Of a stretch of DNA of 64,000 nucleotides, positions 9,434 through 18,878 are shown one piece after another; position 1 is the stretch's first letter; each line of letters starts with the position of its first letter. A program made the translations under genes and the position numbers. This stretch comes from GCA-2697345 sp002697345. Its GTDB lineage: Bacteria > Pseudomonadota > Alphaproteobacteria > Rhodobacterales > Rhodobacteraceae. Below the pieces are notes generated by a model. It was given only the letters and a program-made list of their open reading frames with translations. It did no database searches and was not told the DNA's origin. Where the stretch lies: contig CALSNB010000001.1 of assembly GCA_943787605.1 (NCBI GenBank), positions 1 through 64,000 on the forward strand. Reading direction: 5' to 3'.

Positions 9434-10504
9434 TTATTTTTCTTTTAATCGATTTTTTTCTAACCAACCATCAACTAGAGATACTGTGACGTCTAGCGAG
9501 TCCAACCTTCTATCATTTTGCAGTGCAATAGTTTGAACGAGCTTATCGACACGCTCAATAGCTATGGCTCCATTATCGAGTGCTCGCGCAGCTGATGAAG
9601 GACTTTCTAAAGAGAGTGCTGCATTTGCATACTTTTCAAATGAAACAAAATCATTGGGTGCTCCGCCAAGACTTACACATAAATCAACAACCCACTCATA
9701 TATTTCGGTAGTTTCAACAATATTACTATGAACAGCTTCTTTTATTGGACGCATCTGGTTTTGTTGTACACAGCGATAATTTCCAGCAATTAACATCGCC
9801 CACTTGGCCAATGGCACATAAATAGAATTATGAACTTTTAGCTTTACAGGAAGTTCAATTGTTATGTTATCTTTTGTTGTAAATCTAAGGTTTTCAATAT
9901 CATTTTGAAGGCGTTGCAACATTTTTGTATCTCTATCTGATGTAAAACACGCAGCCTTGAAGTTTGTTGGAAGACGAACCTGTAAAACATTCAACTTTTC
10001 ATCGGGTGGTCTAAATGCCTGAGGATCCGGGCTGCAGAGAGTAAATAATGCTGGATCAAATTCATCCCATAAACTCGACTCTTTATAACAAGAACTTAAT
10101 TTATCGACATTTAAGGAGTTAAATCGTTTGAGGAAGGGTGGTGGTGGCATATTCATTATGGACATACACGGGACCTTAGACTTTGCCACTTTTTGCAGAA
10201 GTACTCCTACATCAGGAGAAGAATATTGTGGCTCTTGCATGGCTAAAACTATCAAATCATATTCTGCTGGATTTATACTGTCTGGGCTGTCAGCTGAAAG
10301 CTTCCCAGAACAATCTTTTGAACAGATTTCGATAAGATCGTCTCTTCCTTTAATGGGCATTCTAATGATTGCCCCTTCTTTGTTAAACAACTCAACTTCT
10401 TTCGGAAGACAAACCATTTTCACGTTATGACCGGCTAAAACGATTTTTGTCGCTAATAAGGAGCCGTAGGAAGCTCCGAGAATAAGTATATTTAAAGATT
10501 TCAT
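9434..10504 (-). CDS. Ketopantoate reductase-like NAD(P)-dependent dehydrogenase
   Basis: Protein of 356 residues from the ATG at 10504; a TTG at 10522 would add six residues. The N-terminal Rossmann motif ILILGASYGSLLATKI and a following LIVLAMQEPQ strand place it with the ApbA/PanE-like dehydrogenases. Ketopantoate reductases are usually near 300 residues; this one is longer and the middle (NMPPPPFLKRF) is unusual, so it may act on another 2-oxo acid or be an opine-type dehydrogenase. It stands alone between spacers. Superfamily likely, substrate unknown. Confidence 0.6.
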   Translation of the reverse strand: MKSLNILILGASYGSLLATKIVLAGHNVKMVCLPKEVELFNKEGAIIRMPIKGRDDLIEICSKDCSGKLSADSPDSINPAEYDLIVLAMQEPQYSSPDVGVLLQKVAKSKVPCMSIMNMPPPPFLKRFNSLNVDKLSSCYKESSLWDEFDPALFTLCSPDPQAFRPPDEKLNVLQVRLPTNFKAACFTSDRDTKMLQRLQNDIENLRFTTKDNITIELPVKLKVHNSIYVPLAKWAMLIAGNYRCVQQNQMRPIKEAVHSNIVETTEIYEWVVDLCVSLGGAPNDFVSFEKYANAALSLESPSSAARALDNGAIAIERVDKLVQTIALQNDRRLDSLDVTVSLVDGWLEKNRLKEK

Positions 10505-10585
10505 AGTTCTGAGGTTCTCCAATTTTTAAATTTGCCTAGTAGATCGGGAGTGGAATGGCAAGGTAGACATCAAGTAGTGTGTAAA

Positions 10586-10714
10586 TCAGTGTATACAATT
10601 CTGACATTATTGATCAGATTGGTGGTCGGACAACCGGTGGAGTAGGACAGTCTCATGGAGAAGGCCACCCATTAGAGGTTTATAATAAGTGGATGATAAA
10701 TGCGTTAGATTGAC
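10586..10714 (+). pseudogene. C-terminal remnant of a phage-type integrase
   Basis: In frame from 10586 to the TGA at 10712-10714 the DNA reads IIDQIGGRTTGGVGQSHGE followed by GHPLEVYNKWM. This resembles the C-terminal end of alphaproteobacterial tyrosine recombinases, where a G-W-x-T-x-x-GVG-x-x-YG-x-GY-x-L pattern surrounds the catalytic tyrosine; here the tyrosine would be the His in SHGEG. There is no start codon or upstream domain, and a stop precedes the frame at 10583. I read it as the scar of a lost mobile element. The match is by eye. Confidence 0.45.
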
Positions 10715-10762
10715 TGTTTCATAGTATTCAATGATAATGATATTACCAACTGGAGGCGTGAA

Positions 10763-10807
10763 ATGGCAGATTTAAGTGGAATAAAATTTGTAGATTTGAT
10801 GCGTTAA
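10763..10807 (+). other. Fourteen-codon ORF with strong ribosome site
   Basis: An ATG at 10763 with GGAGG about eight bases upstream opens 14 codons (MADLSGIKFVDLMR) before a TAA, about 36 bases upstream of the pirin start. It could be a leader peptide, or the surviving 5' end of a gene cut away when the neighbouring integrase element was lost. Nothing shows that it is functional. Confidence 0.25.
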
Positions 10808-10843
10808 ATTTTAAATTAATAAATAAGTATTGGAGAGTAAAAA

Positions 10844-11758
10844 ATGTCAATCCGCCCAGCTATTTCGACGAGTAAGGCGACCCCAACTATGGAGGGAGCT
10901 GGAGTTCATTTACACCGAGCTTTTGGTTTTAACGCTCCTGAAACTCATGATCCATTTCTCCTATTTGATGATTTTCGTAATGATTCTCCAGAAGCCTATA
11001 AAAATGGATTTCCTTGGCACCCTCATCGAGGCATAGAAACGATCACATATGTTCTTAACGGCTCTGTTGAACACAATGACAGTCTTGGAAATAGTGGAAC
11101 ATTATCAAACGGTGATGTGCAGTGGATGACGGCAGGTTCAGGCATTATGCATCAAGAAATGCCAACTGGGAATGCACGTGGACAAATGCACGGATTCCAA
11201 CTTTGGGCTAACCTTCCGGGCAGCCTTAAAATGACAAACCCACGGTACCAAGATGTGCAAGGAAAAGAAATTTCTGAGATCACTGATGATGATGGAACAA
11301 AAGTAAAAGTTATTACTGGAGAGTTTTGGGGTAAGAAAGGACCAGTTGACGGTATTGCAGCAGATCCGCTCTATCTCGATATCAATGTGCCAGCCGGTCT
11401 TCGAAAATCATTTAAAGTTGACACCTACAGGAATACCTTTGCTTATATTTTTGAAGGAGCAGGTAAATTCGCGGATGCTTCCACACCAAAAGGTATTCTT
11501 TTGGAGAAAGAAGTCTTAGGACAAGAACTCAATATTCGAGATATGTCTGGTAATCGAACGTTAGTTCAATTTGGGACGGGGGATGAAATCGTCGTTCGGG
11601 CTGGGCCCGAAGGTATGCGATTTTTACTTGTGGCTGGCACTCCAATAAAAGAACCCGTTGCTTGGCACGGACCCATTGTCATGAATACCAAAGAAGAACT
11701 TCAAACAGCTTTTAATGATCTTCGAAATGACAGATTTATTAAGCCCTTAGACCATTAA
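10844..11758 (+). CDS. Pirin family protein
   Basis: Bicupin of the pirin family, 304 residues. The N-terminal cupin shows the metal-binding pattern PHRGIETITYVLNG near residues 62-75 and SGIMHQEMP near 102-110, which supply the His/His/His/Glu iron ligands. The C-terminal cupin (about 180-290) is the non-metal pirin_C domain. Bacterial pirins include quercetinase-like dioxygenases and redox-linked regulators; the sequence does not decide between them. GGAGAG lies upstream of the ATG. It is followed by dinB after about 70 bases. Confidence 0.88.
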   Translation: MSIRPAISTSKATPTMEGAGVHLHRAFGFNAPETHDPFLLFDDFRNDSPEAYKNGFPWHPHRGIETITYVLNGSVEHNDSLGNSGTLSNGDVQWMTAGSGIMHQEMPTGNARGQMHGFQLWANLPGSLKMTNPRYQDVQGKEISEITDDDGTKVKVITGEFWGKKGPVDGIAADPLYLDINVPAGLRKSFKVDTYRNTFAYIFEGAGKFADASTPKGILLEKEVLGQELNIRDMSGNRTLVQFGTGDEIVVRAGPEGMRFLLVAGTPIKEPVAWHGPIVMNTKEELQTAFNDLRNDRFIKPLDH

Positions 11759-11826
11759 TAGATAAGATAAATTATGCGATTATTTCAAAATGGGAAGTAG
11801 CTTAGCAAATAGAGACTGCAAACATT

Positions 11827-13143
11827 ATGGCTGACCATAAGGAGACAGAAGTTTATCCCATGCTATGTCGCAATTGTGGCAAAGCTGGGCATTTTGGAAG
11901 CACACTACCTCCTGAGTTTTGTTTAGCTTGTAGCTCTTCTAATATACGCGTCCATCCGGAACTGCTCTCACTCAACATTGCGCATATTGATTGTGATGCG
12001 TTTTATGCTTCAATCGAAAAGCGTGATAACCCAGCAATTGCTAATAAACCAGTAATTGTTGGTGGCGGTGATCGCGGTGTTGTTGCTGCTGCGTGTTACA
12101 TTGCTCGTAAGTTTGGTGTGCGTTCAGCGATGCCAGCTTGGGAAGCGTTAAAAAAATGTCCTGAAGCAGTTATTATAAGACCAAGGATGGAACATTACGT
12201 TGCGATTGGGCAACAAATTCGGGATCAAATGCTTTCATTAACACCGCTTGTGCAACCGCTTTCGATTGATGAAGCCTTTCTCGATCTTTCTGGAACGGAG
12301 AAGTTACATAGGGCTAGTCCAGCAGAGGCTTTGCATCGCCTTCAGCAAGACATCAAGCGGGATATTGGCATATCAGTTTCTATTGGCTTAAGTGGTAATA
12401 AATCATTGGCTAAAATGGCATCAGATCGGGACAAGCCAGACGGTTTTTTTGTGGTTGGTATGGACGAAGCAGAGTCTTGGCTTGCTCCTCAGCCTATTTC
12501 GGTTTTGTATGGTATTGGGAAATCGGCTATTGCTCGGCTAAACGCCATTGGTGTTTTTAGCTGTGATGACCTGGCAACAGGAGATATAAAAGCTCTGTCA
12601 GCTGTTCTGGGTGTTCAAACTGAGACTGTGATGAATTTAGCAAAGGGTGTTGATCCTAGACCAGTTATTACCGAACGAAGGGCAAAATCGGTCTCTAATG
12701 AAACAACTTTTTCGCAAGATTTATCTGACCTTAACGCGCTCGAAGTTGAATTGGAGGCGCTATGTTTAAAATTGTCGGCACGCTTGAAAGCAAAAGGAAT
12801 TGCAGGTGGAACAATTAATTTAAAATTAAAGCGAGCAAACCACCGAACGATAACCCGAAGTCGAACTGTTTCAAGCCGTATTGATAAGGCTTACCATTTA
12901 TTTGAAATTGGACGAGATCTTTTAAAAAAAGAAATAAAAGATACAAATTTTTACAGGCTTCTAGGAATAGGTGTTAGTAATATAGGTAAAGCTTCTGAGG
13001 CACGATTATTTGATCTTTTAGGTGGTGAAGATGACAAACGAAACCGGCTTGAGTTGGCAGTTGATGATTTACACTCAAAAATGGGTAAAGAGGTATTATA
13101 TACTGGGCGACAGTTCACAAAAAACCTACGTCAAAAGAAGTGA
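11827..13143 (+). CDS. dinB: DNA polymerase IV (DinB) with N-terminal zinc-ribbon-like extension
   Basis: Y-family translesion polymerase of 438 residues. The catalytic palm contains HIDCDAFYASIEKRDNP near residues 55-70 and the SIDEAFLDLSG motif near 145-155, which provide the acidic metal ligands; a helix-hairpin-helix region and the little-finger domain (from about 290) follow. Before the palm lie about 45 residues with CRNCGKAGH and CLACSSS, two CxxC pairs that could bind zinc; such extensions are common in alphaproteobacterial DinB. A second in-frame ATG at 11860 would retain the cysteines. I see no convincing LexA box. Confidence 0.9.
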   Translation: MADHKETEVYPMLCRNCGKAGHFGSTLPPEFCLACSSSNIRVHPELLSLNIAHIDCDAFYASIEKRDNPAIANKPVIVGGGDRGVVAAACYIARKFGVRSAMPAWEALKKCPEAVIIRPRMEHYVAIGQQIRDQMLSLTPLVQPLSIDEAFLDLSGTEKLHRASPAEALHRLQQDIKRDIGISVSIGLSGNKSLAKMASDRDKPDGFFVVGMDEAESWLAPQPISVLYGIGKSAIARLNAIGVFSCDDLATGDIKALSAVLGVQTETVMNLAKGVDPRPVITERRAKSVSNETTFSQDLSDLNALEVELEALCLKLSARLKAKGIAGGTINLKLKRANHRTITRSRTVSSRIDKAYHLFEIGRDLLKKEIKDTNFYRLLGIGVSNIGKASEARLFDLLGGEDDKRNRLELAVDDLHSKMGKEVLYTGRQFTKNLRQKK

Positions 13144-13344
13144 GTGCTCCTCAGGCTTAAATAAACTTCTGATTAGTATGGACTTATTATAGCAGAATTT
13201 TCATTCTCCAAGTATTGTCCAGTCTTGTCAAATTCTAAGAAAAAGTTCGTATAATAGCCTTAAGTGCGTTATCTATTGTTAATAGCCCATATTGGGCTCC
13301 TTTGTTTAATAGTTTCATAGCAGCTTAAGGTTGGTCGGTATAAC

Positions 13345-16185
13345 ATGTTTAAGTTTTTTTTCATTTTGCTAAGTTTTTTTCTTATGTTTGGGACCCCAAC
13401 GCTTGCAAATGATATCCTCACCGCACAAAAGCTACTAACAAAGCTTGGATACAATCCTGGGCCAATAGATGGCAGCTATGGGGGGAAAACAAAAAAAGCA
13501 TTAGAAAAATTTTATATTTCTACCGGCAAGAAATATGATGGATCTTTGAACTCAAATGAATTGGAGGATCTAAGAGCTTCTATTAAACATTTAGGAGTTA
13601 ACAATGTTTGCAATTCATCGGTGAACATCGAAAAAACTGAAGGAATTTCTAAGGCGTATATTGATACTGATTTTAATTCGTATTTCTCGAACTCTATAAT
13701 AACTGATTTACCAAGATTTGAGTCAAGGACAGATGGAGTCTTGATACCTGAGATGGCTTCAGATCACGGCAATGCGGAAATTAAGTTAATTGCTGATTTC
13801 AACAATGATGGTTTTGATGATATTATGATAGAGAATTATGAAGTTAATATACCTCCAATTTTTTTAATGTCAGAAGGAAATGGTAAATTTCAGATTAGGA
13901 ACAGTTTATCAGAAAAAGCTGCACGACGGCATATAAGAAAGGCAGCTGTTGCAGATTTTAATAATGACGGGCTATTAGATGTCGCAGGTTTTACAACGGG
14001 TGATCCTTATAAAGCGAAACGTTGGCCAAGAGGAGAGCAAGACCTTCTCTTGATAAATGAAGGTGGGAAAACATTTCGTGAAGTAAAAATTCCTGAATGG
14101 ACACGAAATGATTGGAACCATGGTGGCCACGCAGCCGATATTGACGGGGATGGCCTCATAGACATCCTGCCAGTTTCTGAGGAGGGAAATAGGAGAACAG
14201 GGCCAATTAGAAATTTAGGAAATGATAAATTTAAGAAAGGGAAAGCTGCTTATTCTAAAGTTGTCAATAAAGAGCTTTCATCATCCGTAGTCTCTGGAGA
14301 TCTTAATGGTGATGGGCATGTAGATTTGGTTTTTGCACTTACAAAAAATATTAGAGATAATTTTGGATTTAGAAGTAAAACTTTGAAAGCAAACACTATT
14401 CATGTCGTATTTGGTGATGGAAATTTTAATTTTAAAGATAATAAGAGTATTTCTTTTGGGCATCACTGGCTTACGCCTAATGAAGTAAAACAAAGTATAA
14501 AAAACCAAAAAAACTTTAGAACTGCAAGTAATCCAATGTCTACGACTCCAATAAATGGACATAAATTTGCTGCTGGTACGTCCAATGTTGGTTTGTTTGA
14601 TATTAATAACGATGGGATGCTCGATATACTTGCTGGTTACTGGTTTGCAGGTGGTTCACTCCAAATGTCGAGTGGTTTTAAAGTTTATATCAACCAAGGT
14701 GATTGTTTCGACGATCAGACTAATATTTTCTTTCCAAATCAACGTATAAATCGGGAAACGGAGCCTGGCACTCAAACCTCCTATATTCATCAGTTTTATT
14801 TTGAAGATATTTCTGGGGATAAACTACCAGATTTAGTCCTCCAAATGGATGGTTTTATGGATTTTTTATCAAGTAAAGAGCCATACCATCCAAATATATT
14901 CATCAATAATGGATCTAATGTCTATTTACCACTATTGAAGAAAAATGGACCTCGTTTAAATTTTGAAACTTATAAACCTGACTGGACAGATACCAAACAA
15001 AGATTCGAAGATACTTTAAAAAGCCACTTCCATTCCTTAGGAGATTTTGATGGTGATGGGCGTTCTGATTTTGTATTTATAAGGAAAAATAGCCACAGTA
15101 GTAAGCTTCACGTCTTACTTCAAAGAACGCAAAAAGAAAAAGAACTTGAAAAAGAAAGAATTGCCTCGTTGCGAGAAACAGTCATCGGAGAATATAATGT
15201 AAGCTTTACTTTGGACACGTCGCAAAACGCAAAAATCGCAACTGGCAGGTTATCGATCACTCCAGACTCGGTGTACTTACAAAATATAATTTATTTAGAT
15301 AAGACCTATTGGAACTCTAATTTAAATTTTATTGTTGCAAAAATATTCAATGGAAATGTTTTAGATCTTCGGCAAGATGGGTTACGTGTCGATAATTTTG
15401 GAGAGTGCTTGACCATGAAGGGTATTATCCAAGACAATGCGGTGTTCAAAAACATTGTAGATGAACGCGGCCCTCACTCCCGCGATGATTGCCGTAATAA
15501 ACAAAAGCTTTGGCCAATTTCTCTAAAACTCGAAGAGAAACTAGACCTCGAAGCTGAAAAGCAGGAAAAACTAAATGAAGCCAAAAGGCAGGCTAAACTA
15601 CACGAAGTCAAAAGGCAGGCCAAGATAAGAAATCAACAAGAGGAATTAAAAAGAATAGAAGAAAAACGCCAAAAAATGGTTAAGCTTGAAGCTTTAAAAA
15701 AACAGAGCAACGAGTTAGTTCCAGTAAATTTTGAATATACACAAATAGAAGTCTCGAAAAGGGAAAAGAATTATCAGCAAGTAGATATTAAAATAAATGG
15801 GTTATCAGTAGGGATTGAAAATTTTGATTCATACAGATTAACACTAATGATTGATTATGCTGAAAAATCTTCCAGCCGTGGTTTAACTGAACTCTTTCGA
15901 GTTCAAGTGTCAGCTGATGGCATGATACCCGAATTCGCCCTTCCTAACCTTGAAGAGTGTAAAAAAATAGCCTGGAAAACTACAAATAATGGTATAACTA
16001 TAACTTTTTTAATTGGCAATGAATCTGAACGTAACCTTTGTGTGCTAAGAACTATGTATCCTGAAAAACGCAATTTCCTTGGGAGTATAGCATATGCGTT
16101 GCCCGATATATTGGAAAGCGGGTTAGCTGGAGATCAAAAACAACTTGAAGCTATTTTACTTGTATTAAATGATGCTAATAGTTAA
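13345..16185 (+). CDS. Secreted VCBS/FG-GAP-repeat protein with peptidoglycan-binding and coiled-coil regions
   Basis: Large exported protein of 946 residues with no assigned function. Residues 1-22 are a signal peptide (cleavage near LAN). Residues about 25-70 are a peptidoglycan-binding repeat (LLTKLGYNPGPIDGSYGGKT). At least seven VCBS/FG-GAP calcium-binding repeats follow, for example DFNNDGFDDI, DFNNDGLLDV, DIDGDGLIDI, DLNGDGHVDL, DINNDGMLDI and DFDGDGRSDF, which probably form a beta-propeller up to about residue 590. Residues about 720-790 are a highly charged Lys/Glu/Arg coiled coil, followed by a globular C-terminus. A truncated copy of its N-terminus sits nine bases downstream. It probably sits at the cell wall; a role in adhesion or polysaccharide binding is a guess. 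Confidence 0.75.
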   Translation: MFKFFFILLSFFLMFGTPTLANDILTAQKLLTKLGYNPGPIDGSYGGKTKKALEKFYISTGKKYDGSLNSNELEDLRASIKHLGVNNVCNSSVNIEKTEGISKAYIDTDFNSYFSNSIITDLPRFESRTDGVLIPEMASDHGNAEIKLIADFNNDGFDDIMIENYEVNIPPIFLMSEGNGKFQIRNSLSEKAARRHIRKAAVADFNNDGLLDVAGFTTGDPYKAKRWPRGEQDLLLINEGGKTFREVKIPEWTRNDWNHGGHAADIDGDGLIDILPVSEEGNRRTGPIRNLGNDKFKKGKAAYSKVVNKELSSSVVSGDLNGDGHVDLVFALTKNIRDNFGFRSKTLKANTIHVVFGDGNFNFKDNKSISFGHHWLTPNEVKQSIKNQKNFRTASNPMSTTPINGHKFAAGTSNVGLFDINNDGMLDILAGYWFAGGSLQMSSGFKVYINQGDCFDDQTNIFFPNQRINRETEPGTQTSYIHQFYFEDISGDKLPDLVLQMDGFMDFLSSKEPYHPNIFINNGSNVYLPLLKKNGPRLNFETYKPDWTDTKQRFEDTLKSHFHSLGDFDGDGRSDFVFIRKNSHSSKLHVLLQRTQKEKELEKERIASLRETVIGEYNVSFTLDTSQNAKIATGRLSITPDSVYLQNIIYLDKTYWNSNLNFIVAKIFNGNVLDLRQDGLRVDNFGECLTMKGIIQDNAVFKNIVDERGPHSRDDCRNKQKLWPISLKLEEKLDLEAEKQEKLNEAKRQAKLHEVKRQAKIRNQQEELKRIEEKRQKMVKLEALKKQSNELVPVNFEYTQIEVSKREKNYQQVDIKINGLSVGIENFDSYRLTLMIDYAEKSSSRGLTELFRVQVSADGMIPEFALPNLEECKKIAWKTTNNGITITFLIGNESERNLCVLRTMYPEKRNFLGSIAYALPDILESGLAGDQKQLEAILLVLNDANS

Positions 16186-16193
16186 TCAGGATC

Positions 16194-16442
16194 ATGTTAA
16201 TGAAACTGCTAAAAATCACAGCAGCAGTAATTTTTTTAATTGTCATTCGCTCAAATTCAATTGCATCCCCAGTAGGTGAAGCCCAACAAATGCTAAACCA
16301 GCTTAGCTATAACGCTGGACCAGCTGATGGTGCTTATGGCAAGAAAACTCGTAAAGCGCTTGAAAAATTCTATAGAGATATTGATACTTTTATTAGTTAT
16401 TTTTGGAAGAGTAGTGAATTCAGATGTCATCAGTGTCGCTGA
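16194..16442 (+). pseudogene. Truncated peptidoglycan-binding-domain gene, paralogue of 13345-16185
   Basis: Eighty-two codons encode a signal peptide (to about IAS) and a peptidoglycan-binding repeat, MLNQLSYNAGPADGAYGKKT, closely resembling the N-terminus of the preceding protein. After RKALEKFYRD the similarity vanishes and the frame ends, whereas the upstream protein continues for almost 900 residues. It looks like a tandem duplicate truncated or frameshifted near 16380. An 82-residue secreted peptidoglycan binder in its own right is possible but less likely. Confidence 0.6.
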
Positions 16443-16507
16443 ATAACAATGTGGTGCAAATTTGTGGGAGATGGAAATATCTGTAAAAAAGTTGTCTAAA
16501 AAACTGT

Positions 16508-17575
16508 TTAGATTGCTGCTGCAATCGCTTTTCCACAGGTCACTGTATCTGCGGTTCCCCCAAGATCCCCTGTTCGCAATTTTGGTTCGGCCAGAACAAC
16601 TTCTATTGCGGTCATAATCCCTTGCGCGGCTTCCGGATGTCCGAGATGTTCTAGCATCATCGCTCCCGACCAGATTTGTCCTATCGGGTTGGCGATGCCC
16701 TTTCCTGCAATATCGGGCGCAGAGCCATGTACTGGCTCAAATAAAGAAGGAAATTTTCGTTCTGGGTTGATGTTGCCAGACGGTGCAATGCCTATAGTTC
16801 CAGTGCAGGCTGGCCCCAAGTCAGACAGGATATCTCCAAAAAGGTTTGACCCAACAACAACATCGAAACGGTCAGGGTGCAGCACAAACAACGCCGTTAG
16901 TATATCAATATGATATTTATCTACCGAGACGTCAGGATATGATTTTTGCATCTCGGTAACACGTTCGTCCCAGTAAGGCATCGTGATGGAGATACCGTTT
17001 GATTTGGTCGCCGAAGTCAATTTTCCACCACGTTTTTGTGCAAGTTTGAAAGCATAGTCTAAGATTCGATCCACGCCGACCCGAGACATTATAGTTTCCT
17101 GCATGACAATTTCACGGTCTGTTCCAGGGAACATTTTTCCACCAATCGATGAATATTCGCCCTCAGTATTTTCGCGCACGATCATCATATCTATATCGCC
17201 AGGGCCACGCCCAGCTAATGGTGACGTCACGCCAGGCATCAATTTGGCTGGACGTAGGTTGACATATTGGTCGAACTCCCGCCGAAATTGCAAAAGAGAC
17301 CCCCAAAGAGACACATGATCAGGTACAGTATCCGGCCAACCTACGGCACCAAAAAAAATCGCATCATGTTTGCCAATTTGGTCTTTCCAGTTGTCTGGCA
17401 TCATCTGTCCATGTTGTTGGTAGTAGTTAGATGACGAAAAATTAAACTGGTCAAAGCTAAGCTCCAAACCATATTTATTCGCTGCAGCATTCAAGACCCG
17501 AAGCCCCTCTGGGATCACTTCAGTGCCAATTCCGTCCCCGGGTATTACCGCAATATTCATTTTGTTGCTGGCCAT
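16508..17575 (-). CDS. Tartrate/D-malate dehydrogenase-like isocitrate/isopropylmalate dehydrogenase family enzyme
   Basis: Beta-decarboxylating dehydrogenase of 355 residues, the standard length. It shows the N-terminal IAVIPGDGIGTEV nucleotide loop, the substrate arginine region LLQFRREFDQYVNLRP, MIVRENTEGEYSSIGG near 130, and FEPVHGSAPDIAGKGIANP near 285. GAVGWPDTVPDHVSLWG near 76 and the REFDQY variant are typical of tartrate dehydrogenase/decarboxylase (TtuC, DmlA) rather than LeuB. It would oxidise tartrate or D-malate with NAD and Mn2+. AAGGA precedes the start. It is alone on its strand and somewhat richer in G+C than its neighbours, possibly a later acquisition. Confidence 0.82.
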   Translation of the reverse strand: MASNKMNIAVIPGDGIGTEVIPEGLRVLNAAANKYGLELSFDQFNFSSSNYYQQHGQMMPDNWKDQIGKHDAIFFGAVGWPDTVPDHVSLWGSLLQFRREFDQYVNLRPAKLMPGVTSPLAGRGPGDIDMMIVRENTEGEYSSIGGKMFPGTDREIVMQETIMSRVGVDRILDYAFKLAQKRGGKLTSATKSNGISITMPYWDERVTEMQKSYPDVSVDKYHIDILTALFVLHPDRFDVVVGSNLFGDILSDLGPACTGTIGIAPSGNINPERKFPSLFEPVHGSAPDIAGKGIANPIGQIWSGAMMLEHLGHPEAAQGIMTAIEVVLAEPKLRTGDLGGTADTVTCGKAIAAAI

Positions 17576-17925
17576 GATAATGATCCTTTTTGATGGTTGC
17601 TTTGACGCCTTACAGTTACTGCCGCTTCAGTAACTTTGTCAGCTTCATTCATTATATATCGGTACAGCCAGCGATACAACTGTCCAAAGATCGTCAAGTT
17701 TCTATCATGTTAAGACCGTTTGATGGCAATGAAAATTATAGTAACCTGCCTGGTACTGTCAAAATAATGGAAACAACTATCACATTATAAATAATCTTGT
17801 TTTCTCATTATAAGTTGCGCATAATACTTATATATTAGGACCCTTTAGCGTTCGTATGATATGCTATTTTATATTTATTAAACGACCTAAAACAACGAGA
17901 ACTATAAAACTATTGTGCACTTTTG
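17576..17925. other. Spacer between divergent genes
   Basis: About 350 AT-rich bases between the tartrate-dehydrogenase-like gene and the methyltransferase gene. It must hold both promoters, but I see no clear operator, RNA gene or conserved coding frame; an open frame at 17590-17790 shows nothing familiar. Confidence 0.4.
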
Positions 17926-18510
17926 ATGAGTTATGAACATTATAATAGAAACGGTGCACAATTCATATTAGACAGTAATGATGTTGATATGACAGCACAG
18001 TATAAGCGTTTTCTCTCATATCTTCCCAACAATGCGTCAATTCTTGACGCGGGTTGTGGTTCAGGCCGTGACTCATTAAGTTTTAAAAATATGGGCTATC
18101 GAGTGCAAGCATTCGATGCATCCAGCGAAATGGTAGAGGCAACGAAAATACTGGCCGATATTCAAGTATCAAAAATGACATTTCAATCTGTAGCTTTTGA
18201 CACTTCTTTTGATGGAATATGGGCGTGTGCATCGCTTTTACACGTTCCACGCAATGAATTAGCAGGGGTCATAGAAAACCTCATATTTCATTTGAATGCT
18301 GGCGGAATTATGTATGCTTCCTTCAAATACGGGGAGAGTGAACGTCAGGAAGGTGACCGATACTTTAATGATCTGACTGAGGCTACTCTGCTCAAACATA
18401 TTAAAGAAACTTCTAACTTGCAGCTGGTCGAACAGTGGACCAGCGGCAATCGACGAACCGGTCGTAGTGACGATAAATGGTTGAACTGTCTTTTGAAAAA
18501 ATTACCATAA
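17926..18510 (+). CDS. Class I SAM-dependent methyltransferase
   Basis: Small methyltransferase of 194 residues from the ATG at 17926 (a TTG lies one codon earlier). Motif I is ILDAGCGSGRDSLSF near 40-55, followed by the acidic ribose-binding position in VQAFDAS, and IWACASLLHVPRNEL near 105 corresponds to motif IV-V. The fold resembles the TehB/UbiE-like cytosolic methyltransferases of small molecules; the acceptor cannot be read from sequence. Monocistronic; AAGCC-TAAA-GGCTT just after the stop may be a weak terminator. Confidence 0.8.
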   Translation: MSYEHYNRNGAQFILDSNDVDMTAQYKRFLSYLPNNASILDAGCGSGRDSLSFKNMGYRVQAFDASSEMVEATKILADIQVSKMTFQSVAFDTSFDGIWACASLLHVPRNELAGVIENLIFHLNAGGIMYASFKYGESERQEGDRYFNDLTEATLLKHIKETSNLQLVEQWTSGNRRTGRSDDKWLNCLLKKLP

Positions 18511-18878
18511 AGCCTAAAGGCTTAATTTCAAAGAAGTCTCAAGACAAACTAACCTACCAGTCTCTCTTAAGTCACTTTGATTAGCTTATCAGAGAGGCTG
18601 TCGTGAACGTAAGGAATGTCTCGACCCATAGTCGTTCACTCATTAAACGATGACAAACTATGATCCTAGTGTTGCTGATGGCTTTGTTAGACTAAGCCGG
18701 TTGAGACGGGCAGGGAGACTTTGTAGCCTTGTCTGGGGGTTACTTGGTTTGTGGTGCCGTTGGGTGTACCAAAAAAAGGTACTTGTCATAAACTTTAGAC
18801 GTTACTCAGTAGGAGAAGGGATAGTTATTTAGCTGGTTACATGATAGTGTTGTTTAGGCAAAAAATAGGATTACATTA
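18511..18878. other. Intergenic stretch without a credible gene
   Basis: About 370 bases. After a short hairpin at the methyltransferase stop, the centre (about 18690-18780) is unusually rich in G runs, and a 60-codon frame at 18650-18832 has no ribosome site or familiar composition. I see no tRNA or riboswitch fold. It includes the leader of the FKBP-rhodanese gene. Confidence 0.35.

Noticed and set aside
10729..10745. Fur-box-like GATAATGATATT upstream of pirin
   Set aside because: Only one half matches the Fur consensus and no iron gene is nearby.
18650..18832. 60-codon open frame before the FKBP-rhodanese gene
   Set aside because: No ribosome site, an atypical Arg/Trp/Gly-rich sequence and no recognisable motif.
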